Positions 31,533-43,740 are shown, numbered from the stretch's first letter. The stretch is DNA of 64,000 nucleotides from Caenorhabditis elegans (GCF_000002985.6 NC_003281.10:2418001-2482000), one strand, 5' to 3'. Notes: generated from the sequence alone by a model not told the origin. A program made the numbers and translations.

Positions 31533-34500
31533 TTAATAATTTGCACCTCCACCACCGCGTTGAATCAGCTTAATAAGAAGATCGTCCAGTTGCCATAAGT
31601 CGAAGAATTGGATTTTCTGGTGGGACTCTAAGCACTCCATTCCAACGGCCTGCAAAATAATTTATAGATACATGCCTGCCTTTAAGATGCCTCCAACTCA
31701 CAAAAATACTGCTCATCATCAAAATGACATTTCCAATCCTCTGAGCAATATCCTCTTTTGTCATACCAAGGGTCTGATAATGAACGTTCAGCGCTCTTAA
31801 TATGGTATCCATGTAGGTATTCATAAACTTTTTCAGTGGTACCGACACTTCACAGGTTGCTGAAACTGAAGAAATTTGGATTTTAGGGGGGAATTTTGTA
31901 TGGGAGACTTACTGGAAGATTTGAAGCATACTAATGCTTTTAGAAGGACAAATTCTACAAATGTTAGGTTAATGACTTTCATTGAGACGCAGACTTCGTT
32001 GATTAGGCGGTCCATGAGCGGGCGGTATAGTCTGAAAATTTTACTTCAAACAACTGAAAAATTAGAATTTTGGACAATTTTTTGTGATAATCAAGAATGC
32101 AGCCGACATTCCCGGGAATGAAAAAACGAACATTTGAAAAATTCGGACCCGCAAGATGTCGGCTGCTGTGACTTTTTGGGAGTTTTGTTGGTAAAAACTT
32201 GTCAACTGCAAAAATGTAGAACGGATCTACAATTTTTTAATTGATACTTTTTTGCTGTAAATTTAAAATTTTCAGTTTTGCGGGTTTGAAAAACACCAAA
32301 ACTCTAAACTTTTTTCAAAAAAAAAACTGAAAACATTTAAATTTTTCAATATGTGTCCATCAAAAATTGTATTATGTACATAAACTCACTTAATTTTCAA
32401 ATCCGCCGTAATACAATCTTTCTCGTCCTCCCATCCGGTCTTATCCCCGTCTTGGACCCCAACGTACATTCCATTGAACATTACAAATCTGAAAATTAAT
32501 TTTGAAAGTTTTGGCGACAAAATTTGAAATCAGTAGGTTTTTAGCTTTCAAATAAACTCCATATTGCTTAGGTTTTGTTGATTTCGAAAATTTTTGGGTC
32601 TCGCCACGAAAATCGCTGGGTTTCTGTAGCTTAAATCGGGTTTAGCTAAATTTTGGGGGTTTTTCACCATAATATTTATATATCTAGTACGTTTTCAATC
32701 ACAATCTTTGAATTTCAGCCCAAAAGCTTTCAGTCGGTGTTTGCGTACTTTTGGGGCTACAGTAACCCGTGAAATTTCAAAATTGAGTAAAAACCCTGTA
32801 AAAAAAGGGCTAAACGTAAAATTTGACAAGAAACTTGAATTTTTTATTAGTTTTTAACGAATTTTCGATATAAATTAATTTTGAGACAAAAAATTTTTTA
32901 TGAAAATTTTTTTAAAATTAACTTTTTTTCAAAATTTTTTTTTGCTTAAAACTTACTTTTCAGGTAATCCAAGCCTATAAGAAAGGTAAGACGGGTCCAA
33001 TATAGTGTGATACAGTACACATCTCCTTAGAAACACAGATTTATCCTTGATATTGAGCAATTCAAAGTGCCGCCACCCTCGGAGCCATTCGTAGATCACC
33101 AGGATTTGTGGACGAATGTGCTTTTGGATTCCGGCAAATGTTAGAGGTTGGAGGTTAGATTGGGAGTATGGCTGGAAATGTTAAAAAATTTGGGTTTTGT
33201 GAGAAAAAAATTTTGTCGAAAAAAATTTTTTTTTTCGGAATTTGTTTTGAAAAATTTAAATTTTTTAATTACCTACTTTTCTAGTATAAATTTTCGAAAT
33301 CAGCTCATTCAGACCTTTTAAATGACACCCATCATGCCTAGGTTCCGCTCTTTTGTTGGTCCCGCCACGAAAATTCAGGTTGCTGTAGTTTTCGTGGCGA
33401 GACCCAAAATACTAAAAATGGGCAGAATATAGGCATGATGGGGGTCAAATGAAAGGTCTTGACGAGCTGAGTGTGAAAATTTCAAACAAAAATGTTTGGA
33501 CGAAATTTGAAAAAAAAACTATTTTTTCTCCAAAATTCAAAACTTTTCCAAACTCATAACTTACAATTTCATTAGCATTCTCATTTGTCAGCAATTCAGA
33601 AATACAACTATTCGAGCAATATAATAACTTTCGTCGCTCATTAAATAACCTCTCCTCCCGCAGGAGGTCCTCCAGAACCTGCTCCGCTTCGAAGTTTCTG
33701 GAAATTAATACGGGTTTCGGGGGCTTAGCATTGTTTCAGAACTTTCAGAACACTTTTAGGTTTTAAATAGGATTTTCCTCACATTTTAAGCCAAAAATTA
33801 TCGAAAAATAGCAAAAACTGGCAAAGTTATAAGGTTTTGAAAATTTTTGAAAATTTTTGAAAATTTCGAAAAATTAAAAAATTGGAAATTTTTTGGGTTT
33901 TTATGTGTTTTTGTTTAGACAAGTTGAACATGTATAGTTTGAGACAAAAATTTATAAAAACACAAAAAAATCAAACTGGGAATTTTCCAAAAATAAACTC
34001 GAAAAAAATTTCCCAAAAAAATACTTTTTTTTCGAAATTTCAAATTTTGCATATAAATCTAACTATTTTCGTAATTTTTTTTTAATTTTCAGTGCTTTTT
34101 AGACCAAAAGTTGTAGTTTTACAGCAAAAAAATCCTTACTAACAAACGTTTACCTCACTTCAAAATTAGTCTGGGTTATTGTAGTTTAAAGGTACATAGA
34201 CCAATTTTCTCATTTTTCTGGTGCAGTGTAAACATTATGGCACTAACATTAACATATTAAACAGAAACAAAATTTGCAAAAAAAAATTTTAGTTGAAAAC
34301 AATTTCCAAAAAAAAATTTTTTTTATCAAAATATTTTTGGAGATTCTAATTTTCAAATCTTCCTGAAAAATTTAATTTTCAAGTTTTTTATTTGATTTTT
34401 AGTCTGGAATTTTTAGAATTTTTCATATTTCCTTATTATTAAAGATTTCCTTAATAAAAAAATCTCACAACGTGATATCGGTCCCAGAACACATAGAGAC

Positions 34501-36805
34501 TGAAATTTTCGGGGAAAGCGAAGAAATCTCCTCAGAAATCGACGAAGAATAGCTTTGAGCATAGTGAATTTCCGGTGATGAATCTTCATAAATTCTCTCA
34601 TCTTTTGTAACAATTACTGTAGTTGTTTGGGGTACTGTAGGTGTGGGCGGGGCGAAGGTGTGCTCCTGGGTTTTCAGGGAGTTGGTGCTGTTGTACATGA
34701 TTTTTCGGCGGCCAGCGTTGCAGTCACGGCGGGGTTGGACTGCTGATCTGAAATACGTTAGGGATACTGTAGAATTAAAAAAAAAAGATTTGAAATTTTG
34801 AAAAGAAAGAATAATGGAAATTTTTTCGGGAATTTTTTTCTAAAATTTTTTTCAAAATTTATATAAAATACCCAAAAGTTTCGGAAAATTTCAGGAAGTT
34901 ATTAGAATTATCCACGAAAAAAACCTGAAAATTTCTGGAAATAAATTTCGAAAAGTTGAAAAATTCCCAGAGATTCTACAAATTTTTAAAAATCAAGTAT
35001 TGAATAATCTTGGGAAATAGAGAAAATGTTTGCATTTTTCGGAAGATTTCAAGAAATTACAGAAATTTTCAACAAAAAATACCTTAAGATTTCTGAAAAT
35101 TATTTAAAAACTATTGGAAAATCTTTAAAACTCGAATAAAAAATTCCCAAAACATTTCAAGAACTTGGAAGATATTGCAAACCTTCAGGCAATTTTTAAA
35201 AATTCCCAGAAATTATATAACCACATTCCGAAAATGGAAAAATTCACAAAAAATCTTTAACTCAGAAAATGTTAGGTAATTCTGAAAAAAGTTCACAAAA
35301 ATTGAAAATTGCCAAAAAAAACATTGGAAAATGTCTGATTTTTTCTTAATTTAAAAAAAAAACATTCTAAAATATTACTGAAAATTGCTTGAAATTTTAG
35401 GACTTTTTTGTTTCAGCTGAAACACTACATTTCCCAAATTCCAAATTTCCCAAAAACCTACCTTTCCATTCCCATATTAATGCATTTATGATACCGACAA
35501 GCTCGACAAATCACTCTCATCGCTGAAAATTTGAAAAAATTATAGAGTTTGCACAAGAAATGCGCCAGGGAGGGAAAGTGCTGGCGCACTTTCCGTGCCT
35601 ACCGTAGTTCACTCTACAAGTGTTTTGGTGGGTGCAGACGAAGTTACGGTTGAGGGTTACGGTACGTCTGAAAAGCAAAAATTTTTGATTTTTCATGGTT
35701 CGGAAATTTAGTTGTCGAAATTTCAAAGACAAACCTGAAAAACGCTGCACACGCAGAACAAGAGGCCGCATTGAAATGATATCCATTGGATGGAGCTTCG
35801 CAAATTGTGCACTCCTTCATGTCACTTGTTGAGCTTGAGGTGCCCCAGTCGTGGGGTTCTGGAAGTAATTGGGTAATGCTTAATTTTACTAGAAGTAAAA
35901 ATATTTTGTCTACAATTTAAGTTAAAGAACAGCTTAACATGTTAAAAATGAAAAAAGTTATGAATTTTTGAAAATTTTTTGAAAAATTGTTTTTTTTTTT
36001 GAAAAAAATAATTATTTTTTCAAATTTTCAAAGCTTCCTAGTTTGTTCAATATCTACGATTTTTCACAAACTTTTTTGCACAAATCTATTGAAATTCAAA
36101 CAATTTTACTATAGATAAAACAGTCAAAACTATTTTTCATAAATTTAAAAAGTTACTGTACAAAGGCTAAAGACGCATAACCCGAAAAAAGTTGGATTTT
36201 TGTGTAAAAGTTTCAAATTAGTATAACTTCGTCTATTTTTGAGATGTTCAGAAGATGTTTTGTTCAAAATTTAGATAACTTATTGTTTTGTATTAATTTA
36301 TAAAAACTTATAAAAACTCAAACAAATTTCTATAGACTACGGTAGTTTAAAGGCGCACAACCCAAACAATTTTGGATTTTTGTGTAAGATTTTCAAATTA
36401 GTATGTTTTAGTTCATTTTTAACACTAATTAACATATTTTTGATTAAAACATTGACAATTTGTTTATCTATAAAGTTTATTATTCCTTTTCGATTTAAAT
36501 TCAAAACTGCAAGGAGTACTGTAGTTTAAAGGCACATAACGGTACTTGTGTATTATTTCCCCTCATTTTAATATTATCCATTTTAATAAAACGTGGTGTC
36601 CCTTTTCTTTTTTTAGGCTTAGAACTTGTTATTTTCTAAGCCTAAAAATACAAAAACTCCACACGTTTTTATTTAAAAATTTATATTTAAAAATGAGGGG
36701 AAATAATACACAAGTAACTATAACATAACTCCCAAAAAACTATTTTTAAATTAAAAAACTCAGCTTACCATGTCCATAATACATCGAAGATCCACCAGAT
36801 ATTTG
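31533..36805 (-). CDS. Nuclear hormone receptor (supplementary NHR type)
   Basis: Eleven minus-strand exons join in phase: 36769-36805, 35735-35858, 35603-35667, 35462-35522, 34469-34747, 33565-33697, 32957-33171, 32390-32488, 31913-32031, 31702-31859, 31533-31649. From the first in-frame ATG (36782-36784) this gives 461 residues; an upstream exon may exist. The DNA-binding domain shows [15 protein letters not shown], then [10 protein letters not shown] (P-box, CSACAAFF), [10 protein letters not shown] and CRACRYHKC, i.e. two C4 fingers. A Ser/Thr-rich hinge (34.5-34.7 kb) follows, then a helical ligand-binding domain ending in [16 protein letters not shown], the helix 11-12/AF-2 area. It probably acts as a nuclear transcription factor; the ligand is unknown. 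Intron 6 carries a family H hairpin, and an intron or 5' flank holds a MITE-like palindrome. Confidence 0.85.
33305..33470. repeat. Hairpin repeat, family H, in NHR intron
   Basis: AGACCTTTTAAATGACACCC pairs with GGGGGTCAAATGAAAGGTCT; the inner pair is GGTCCCGCCACGAAAAT / TTTTCGTGGCGAGACCC. Same family as in the galectin-like and smg-6 introns. Confidence 0.8.
36541..36719. mobile_element. Short palindromic MITE upstream of / within NHR gene
   Basis: TACTTGTGTATTATTTCCCC at the left is complementary to GGGGAAATAATACACAAGTA at the right. The centre has a second stem (TTTTTAGGCTTAGAA / TTCTAAGCCTAAAAA). 179 bp, no ORF. Confidence 0.85.
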
Positions 36806-37314
36806 CTGGAAAAAATGCAATTTGAAATTTTGAAAAATTAGCAGGAAAAAAATTTCAAAAAACAATTTTTTTTAAATTTTTTTGTAAAATTAATTTTAAT
36901 TTTTTTTTTGAGTATTTTCAAAAATAAATATTTTGTAACCAAAATAATACAAAAACCACAAATATAAATTCCAAACAACAGACAAAAAAATTATAGTAAT
37001 CCAAAAATGGCACCAGTTTCACCCAGCAAAAAAAAGTTTTCCGGGAAAGTCCACAGAACAAAATAGACTCCGGTAACCCATCAATTTCTGGTAATAGCAT
37101 TAATAAATGAGAGATTTAGAGAAAAATACGAAGGAAATGTTCTTATCAAAACGGGTTTTGTAGCACTCACGTGTGTGTGTGCTTCAAGTGTGCTCCAAGG
37201 TGTAGGAGGTAAAGAATAATAGGCATTTTGATTCGATATTTTGTACTAATCAAAGAATGTATATTATTTGGGGTTGTAAAAAATAATGAACATATAACTG
37301 TTTTGCAAAAAAAC

Positions 37315-37975
37315 TGGCTTAGACAGTCTTAGGCAGGCTTAGGTAGGCATAGGCAGGCATAGGCAGGCTTAGGTAGGCTTAGACAGGCTTAGGTAGGCTT
37401 AGGCAGGCATAGGCAGGCATAGGCAGGCTTAGGCAAGCATAGGCAGGCTTAGGCAGGCTTAGGCAGGCTTAGGCAGGCTTAGGCAGGCTTACAGAGGTTT
37501 AGGCAGACTCAGGCAGGCTTAGGCAAGCTTAGGCAGGCTTAGGCAAGCTTGGGCAGGATTAAGCATGTGTAGGCAAGCGTAGGCAGGTGTTGGCAGGCAT
37601 GGGCAGGCTAGGTAGGCTTAGGCAGGCTCAGAAGGCTTAGGTAGGCTTAGGCTGGCTTAGGCAGGCTTAGTCAGGCTTATGCAGGCATAGGCATGCTTAG
37701 GCAGGCTTAGGCAGGCTTAGGCAGGCTTACAGAGGTTTAGGCAGACTCAGGCAGGCTTAGGCAAGCTTAGGCAGGCTTAGGCAAGCTTGGGCAGGATTAA
37801 GCATGTGTAGGCAAGCGTAGGCAGGTGTTGGCAGGCATGGGCAGGCTAGGTAGGCTTAGGCAGGCTAGGCAGGCATAGGCAGGCTTAGGCGAGCTTAGGC
37901 AGGCTTAGGCAGGCTTAGGCAAGCTTAGGCATGCTAAGGCAGGCTTAAGCAGGCATAGGCAGGCGTAGGCAGTAT
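37315..37975 (+). repeat. Long interstitial telomere-like array
   Basis: About 660 bp of GGCTTAGGCAGGCTTAGGCA units, a 10-bp period built on TTAGGC. A block from TTACAGAGGTTTAGGCAGAC to GGCATGGGCAGGCTAGG is present twice (about 37490-37615 and 37728-37852), showing a larger, roughly 238-bp duplication inside the array. Confidence 0.9.
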
Positions 37976-38110
37976 TTTTTGCAAATTTTCAACTTTCCCA
38001 TAAGATCGTTTCCACTATTACCAAATTGAATTATCTTCTGTAATTCGATTTGTGATCCACTATTTCCCTATTTGAGTGAATATTTTTCAATATTTTTTCC
38101 ATTTTCAACA

Positions 38111-38957
38111 ATGCCTTCCTTTCTCCTACTTTTCGCCTTCCTAACCCCATTGGTCACAGGACTGACCCATTTCCATTTCAGTGGACAACTCAACTGCCAC
38201 CTACCTATCTTCCACTATCAATTGGAAATTTGGGAAGAGGATTATTTATTACGATGATTTGCTAACCAAGCAGAGGGTGATCAAGTCATATTCCCCACAT
38301 AGCTTCGTGATTGACACGCAGGAGTCGGATGATGGAGTTGATTTTGGGGTGAGTTTCGATTATCGGAAGTTAAGCCGGAATATTCCTGGCTTATGTTCTC
38401 AAGCAGGCGTAGGCAGGCTTAGAAAGGAGTAGGCAGGTGTAGGCAGGCGTTGGCAGGCGTAGGCAAGCGTAGGCGGGCGTAGGCAAGCGTAGGCAGGCGT
38501 AGGCAAGCGTTGTCAGGCGTATGCAAGAGAACGCAGGCCGAGGTGATGAAATTCTGGGGGAATTTTTCAAATTTTCTGATCTGGGGAACTTCCGCCAGGC
38601 CTAAGCCTAAGCCTTAGCCTAAATCCAAGCGCAAGCCCAAGCCCAAGCCCAAGCCCAAGCCTAAGTCCAAGCCCAATCCCAATCCCAAGCCCAAGCCCAA
38701 GCCCAAGCCCAAGCCCAAGCTCAAGCCTAATCCCAAGCCTAAATATTTCCAGGGAAAATACGAAATCTACATGCTCATCTACCATAACTGCACCACGGAC
38801 CGGACTATGAGAAAGATGAGACATGAATGGGGAACATTTGGCATTCGTATTGCGTTAGTTTCTTTTTTTTTTAGTTTTTAAATAATTTATTCAAAATTTC
38901 AGAGATGCTTTTTCAACGATGAACATTGATGTTTTTGACAAAGGAGAGAAAGTTTGA
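38111..38957 (+). pseudogene. Transthyretin-like protein gene, fused exons 1-2 with frameshift
   Basis: Signal peptide (MPSFLLLFAFLTPLVTG), then FHFSGQLNCHLPIFHYQLEI and WEEDY match the two paralogues at 49.3-51.4 kb. In those, an intron follows EEDYL; here exons 1 and 2 are contiguous and the frame shifts by one base (TAA/TGA exit, then YDDLLTKQRVIKSYSPHSF in the next frame). Later exons 38753-38853 (KYEIYMLIYHNC) and 38903-38957 (MNIDVFDKGEKV, stop) keep normal introns. Summed exons are 394 bases, not a multiple of three, so a nonfunctional allele or a sequence error is likely. The family is secreted and small; its IYHNC motif is the conserved LxIYHDC of TTR-like proteins. The remaining intron 2 is filled with telomere-like repeats. 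Confidence 0.7.
38405..38748. repeat. Opposed G-rich and C-rich telomere-like arrays in a TTR-like intron
   Basis: 38405-38535 has GGCGTAGGCAAGCGTAGGC units. 38595-38748 has the complementary-strand type GCCTAAGCC, drifting to a 6-bp AAGCCC run. The two head-on arrays could fold back on each other. Confidence 0.85.
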
Positions 38958-39433
38958 TATATAATTTCCGTGTTTTACGTTTTTTGAATGGAATAAAAAA
39001 ATGTTGCAAATTTGTCCGTGGAGCGCACTTGCTACTAGTAGGGCTCCCATGAGGTCGAGGTCGGCGCAACGGCCTCACAGCCGCATGTGTCCAAATGTAT
39101 AGTGCGGCGCGGAACCCCGAACGTGTCATTTCGCGCCTCACTCAGCTGGGAGCCCAAATTTTGCAATTCGCTAAGATTTAAAAACTTGCATTCCATTTTC
39201 AGCGGGAAAATTTTAAGTTTCACCGTAGAGCGCATTTGCAGCATTGGCAAAAGAAGTTTAAATTAATGAAAAATAAATATTTATTTTCGACGTGAAATTT
39301 CCAATATTTGAATAAATTTTAAATTCAATATATTCAATTTTCCCAAAACGTGGCCATTACGTGGAAGGTCATCTAAATACGTATAAAAATCTCCAGTTCC
39401 TTCAGTTTCAAAGAGTTTTAATATTTTTCAAAC

Positions 39434-39764
39434 ATGAATTTTCTTCAACTGATGATTGTCGTGATTCTCGTGGTTCTCTATTAATGAGTACAACGGTAAT
39501 GAAAAAGTGGAACTTACAACTACTGTCAAAAATTATAAACCAAAGAATAACACAAGAAAATGGCCAGCAGTTGAAGCAAAGTATTTAGGAGTTGTAGTAA
39601 GTTTTGGGAAATTGTTTAAAAATAATTTTTTTAAATTCAATTTTCAGTATGACAACCACAATAAACTTCCCAAGAACTGTGAAGGACAAAAAGTTGAAGT
39701 TCAAATGATGAAAATTGATAAAGAACAATATGGATGGGTTATAACAGATATTTTAAATGAGTAA
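39434..39764 (+). pseudogene. Short paralogue of the 45.8-kb VGxGF-repeat gene, frameshifted
   Basis: The ATG at 39434 gives a signal-like MNFLQLMIVVILVVLY and then TAA. One base over, INEYNGNEKVELTTTVKNYK continues to a GTAAGT donor at 39597 and joins 39648-39764 (YDNHNKLPKNCEGQKVEV, GWVITDILNE, stop). The two-exon module aligns with the C-terminal part of the gene at 45813-46876 (KLFLTVKITKFTP, AKYIGEL, WMVTKIL). The frame break after the hydrophobic start makes it a probable pseudogene, unless the start lies elsewhere. Function unknown. Confidence 0.5.
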
Positions 39765-41040
39765 AACAACGTTTTTTCAATGAATATTACTTTTATTATT
39801 TTCAAAACATTTGTTTTTGCAAATCTTGGTGGCAGACTGGCATAATTTGATATGTTGTAAACAGCAATTTTTCAAAACTTTGTCTCGCTTTAAAACTTTA
39901 CTGAAAAAGTAAAGACTAAAAAACTCGGATGACAAATTCAATTAATTGTTTTTAATATATTTTTATTTTATTATTTACACTGTTCCGAAAGAAGTTTTAA
40001 AAAAGAAATTAAGCGAATATTTATGATTAATAAGTTTCAAATTTTGTATTATACAATGCACAATTAAAAATAGTAAAATCAAATTTGAATTTAAAAAACC
40101 ACATAGATTTTTTTTTTATTGTCTGGCTTTCCATCTGAGTAGTTAATAGATTCCATAGATTTTGGTGTTAAACATTTTTCTACCGCAATACATTTTTATC
40201 TAAAATATCAAGATATTGTTATCCAAAATATACGGTTCCTCCTGGAAGGCATTTAGAAAATAAAAGTTAGAAAAGGTTGCTATTCAGCTTTAATTTGTAA
40301 GGATTCCCACCCTTTTCACTTCACATTTTACATAAATAAATACTAATTTATTTGCCTGTAAATTCTCTCTGATAATTTACAGAAAGAACGGACGAAATCG
40401 GTCAAGGACAACGATTTCTACAGCGAGGACAATTTGTGTGGAGGAGAAACTCCAGTTCAAACCGCCGCCAAGCTGTCGTTGGTCGCATTGTCGCGTCGAG
40501 ACCCGTCGTCGTTAAAGGCTGCACCTTTAACCCGGAAATGCCTATATAAGGAGAGGACGACGCTCATTTGTCATCATTTCTTAACTCTTTAACCCGTTAC
40601 TTGTCGTTTTCCCTTTTCTCTCGTTTACTCTGTTTCGACGATGCAATTCGTCTGTTCCCTTTTACTTAATAAACCCTTATAAGATCGATCAGTGTGCGTG
40701 AGTGGCAGTTACATCCTATACCTTTATTAATTTAAGATTGGCAAATTTTAATCTGTTCCAGTATTTTTTGTCTTTCAACGATTATTTCATGAACGAAAAA
40801 ACCTAAAATTACATCATTCTTCAATGAATATTCGACTTATGAAAATTTACTGACTCATACCCCTCTTGTTAATAAAATTTTCCGTGTGTGTGAAGCATTT
40901 TTTTTTGGATCAATTCAGTTTCTTATCAACAAAACCTATACACACAATCACCGAATGAAAATCGAAAAAGAGGAAACTGACAGCATTGCCTACTAGGAGT
41001 GAGCAAGTTGTGCTTTTCGATTTTTTATCAAATTATTATA
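39765..41040. other. Intergenic tract with an LTR-like segment
   Basis: AT-rich, no supportable gene. Contains the LTR-like sequence at 40356-40710. Confidence 0.4.
40356..40710 (+). repeat. Solo-LTR-like sequence with TATA and polyadenylation signals
   Basis: Opens TGTAAATTCTC and closes GGCAGTTACA, a TG...CA form with TGTAA/TTACA inverted ends. Inside are CCTATATAAGGAGAGG (TATA), a pyrimidine-rich leader and AATAAACCC (polyadenylation). No second copy is in the window and no clear target duplication, so the LTR identity is inferred. Confidence 0.45.
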
Positions 41041-43005
41041 CTCAGATAAATGGTTTGGAGTCTAATTAGAGAGAACCCGGTCTAATCCTAATCTTCCCCA
41101 ATCAAAATAGATGAAAAGCGAGTCAAATTAGAAACACGAAGAAAGCGGTCTAATTAGAAGGAGGCCGAGTCTAAATAGATGAAAAGTGAGTCTGATTAGA
41201 AGCAGGCAAAAGCGAGTCTAATTAGAAGGAACCACTTCTAAATAGATAGAAACTGAATCTAAATAGATAGAAACTGAGTCTGGAGAGTTTCGTTTTTTCG
41301 TCGGTTTTCTAAAAACACTAGTGGCTGGAGCGCACTTTCTGACTTCACTGAAAATTCTCCAGGCTAATTTGAATTGTTTTTCTCAAGATATTTCATTGAT
41401 TTGGATTCCGAATAAAAATTTAAGAAAAATGTCTCAAGCATTTTTCAAAAAGATAATTAAATTAATTTTGACGATTTTCAAGGTTCTGGGCTTGTGAGAA
41501 AAGTGATTATTGTGAAAACGGTGGCTTAAGAAATCAGAGAAGATTAAATTTTAACATTCATATTAAATTTTCATTCGAGCAATCTCCTAAATCAATTAGA
41601 GTTTAATTCGAGTTTATTGAGTATATATAAACCAGGGGTGTGTGGCAAATCTCAAAATTTGCCGAGCTCGGCAAATTCGGCAAATCTACTTTTTTGAAAT
41701 TTGCCGTGCTCGGCAAACGGCAAATTCGGCAAATTTGCCGCACACCCCTGATATAAACCTTCAAAGGCTTAAAATTTATTAAGTTAAAAAGTTAAGTTAA
41801 CTCTCTTGCAAGACAAGATCTTGTCGTTAGAACTAATAAAATGCCAACTGAAAAGTTGTTGGCCTTGATGTGAAAAAACATTTTGTTAGTTTGTGCCTTT
41901 TGGTTATCTTCAGTTACTGCGAAGATGCGAGCTCCAAAAGAAGACAAAAATAGTCCACAGAGATCGATCTAGATCTGTGCTCAACCGTATCTCAGTTCTC
42001 GATAAAGATAACAAGTTGCCTGCAACTTTGAAAACCTTTAATGTTTCAAGCTTGACAATGTTGTAGTTGATGAATTTTTGATACCTCGCCTCTAAAATGA
42101 GATGCATCCGTTTTAAGACGGGAGGTTTTATTGTTCAGAGCTCCAAGGAATGCCGGCTTGACTTATCGAAAGCATCAAATTTGGCAATTTTTGAAATTGT
42201 ATGACAAAATGACCAACTGATATATTTTTTTAAATTTAATTTATTTACGCACTCAAGCCACTCATGCTTTTATTTTCTTTCTATTGTAATGTTCAAATAT
42301 CGGTCAGCAACTTTTTGGTGGAAAGCGTTCAACTACAAAGTCGTTCTTCACAATAAGGAAATTTTTTTTGATAATAAAATTCAATGGAATGCTTATGTAT
42401 TACTGCTTCTGAAACGTTTGGTCTAGATGAATGAAAGCAAACAAGGCGATGAACTACTTAATTAGCGTCGCAACAAAAATACACACGCGTAAGGTTGGCT
42501 GAACAGGTAACGACTCCGATCTAGAAGCAGAAGGTGAAGGGTTCAACTCCGGGTGGTGGCAAGAAAATTTCTCGGATATTGGTCGCAGGCTCAGTGAGGA
42601 TGTCTAGATTCCACAGGGTACTAGGTAGTAACCTGTGGAAAAAGTGAACGAACAGGGTCGGCAGGGGCAGCTGAACGAGCATAGGTCATAGGAATCACAT
42701 TTTCCAAAAATTCACTTTTAAAAATTCCGAGTCTATATAGGAGGCGAAAACCGAGTCTAAATAGAAGAATTCCGAAACTAGTTAGAAAAACTCCGAATCT
42801 AGCTAGGAGAAATCCGAAACTAGTTAGGCGAAATCCGAATCTAATTAGAAGCGGGGCGAGTCAAATTAGGAGAGCGGAGTCTAATTAGAAGCGGGACGAG
42901 TCAAATTAGATAAAAACCCTGTTCGATTTAGGTTCGATTAGTTCTACTCCGCATTCCGATTAGCTTCGCTTTTCACATAATTAGACTCCAAACCATTTAT
43001 CTGAG
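41041..43005. mobile_element. TA-flanked inverted-repeat element (1.97 kb) with subterminal repeats
   Basis: CTCAGATAAATGGTTTGGAG at the left and its complement CTCCAAACCATTTATCTGAG at the right, both flanked by TA, as expected for Tc1/mariner-like insertion. Subterminal zones are packed with GAGTCTAATTAGAAG-type motifs in opposite orientations on the two sides. No transposase ORF; the interior holds a hAT MITE at 41633-41750 and a weak tRNA-like sequence near 42490. Non-autonomous. Confidence 0.8.
41633..41750. mobile_element. Nested hAT-type MITE with perfect 8-bp target duplication
   Basis: TIRs CAGGGGTGTGTGGCAAAT and TTTGCCGCACACCCCTG; interior of GGCAAATT repeats. Flanked on both sides by ATATAAAC (41625-41632, 41751-41758). 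Same TIR start as the element at 13.9 kb. Confidence 0.9.
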
Positions 43006-43740
43006 TAGGAACGAACAATGATCATTGAAATGCCGAATTTTCAAGAAAAATGACAATTTTTTGTGTTTTTTGTTAAATTTTTATGGAATTTTTTGAAGAA
43101 TTAATAAATTTTGTTTTTTTTTTTTAAATTTTTTCATCGAAAATGTGCATTTTTCTCTGAAAAATTGGAAATTTAATTCAAATTTCGTAAAAATTCAATA
43201 AATCGTAATTCGCGTCGAGACCAGTGTTGAGATTCGAGTGCTGCGCCTTTAAAGAGTACTGTAGTTTTTGTCTTTCGAATTTTGCTGATTTTTCTCAGAT
43301 TTTGTACATTTCTCGGCTATTTTTTGCCGTTTCAAGGATTTTCCAATTAATTTCAAGTTTTTCAACAAAGATTTAACGTGATTTTCCCTAGATTTGCTTA
43401 AGTTTCAGAGATTTTAGCTTTTTTTTTCTTGATTTTCAGTTAAATCTTCATGAATATTACGTTTTTTCCAATTCTAACAAGTTTTTACCATTTAGTATTG
43501 CTAAAACTTATTTAAATTTTTTGAAAACCTAATTTTCATACAAATTAAATAAAGATTTTCGTGTTAAACAAGTTTCGTGGTGAGACACATGGCACAACTT
43601 TGCTGTATGCGCCTTTAAATGGCTACTGTACCGGAATTAATATTTTTCACCGGAAAAATCGATATTTTCATTGCAAAAAACTGAATTTCCCCCGCGAAAA
43701 AGTCAATAAAGATTACACTTTTTGCCATTTGGCTTCTCAT

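Noticed and set aside
38567-38824. Minus-strand ORF of GLGLGLGLGIGIGLG repeats
   Set aside because: Translation of the AAGCCC telomere-like repeat within an intron.
42490-42570. tRNA-like stretch with GGTTGGCTGAACAGG and GGGTTCAACTCC
   Set aside because: The T-stem has two mismatches of five, no acceptor stem closes, and it lies inside a non-autonomous transposon. At best a decayed tRNA-derived sequence.
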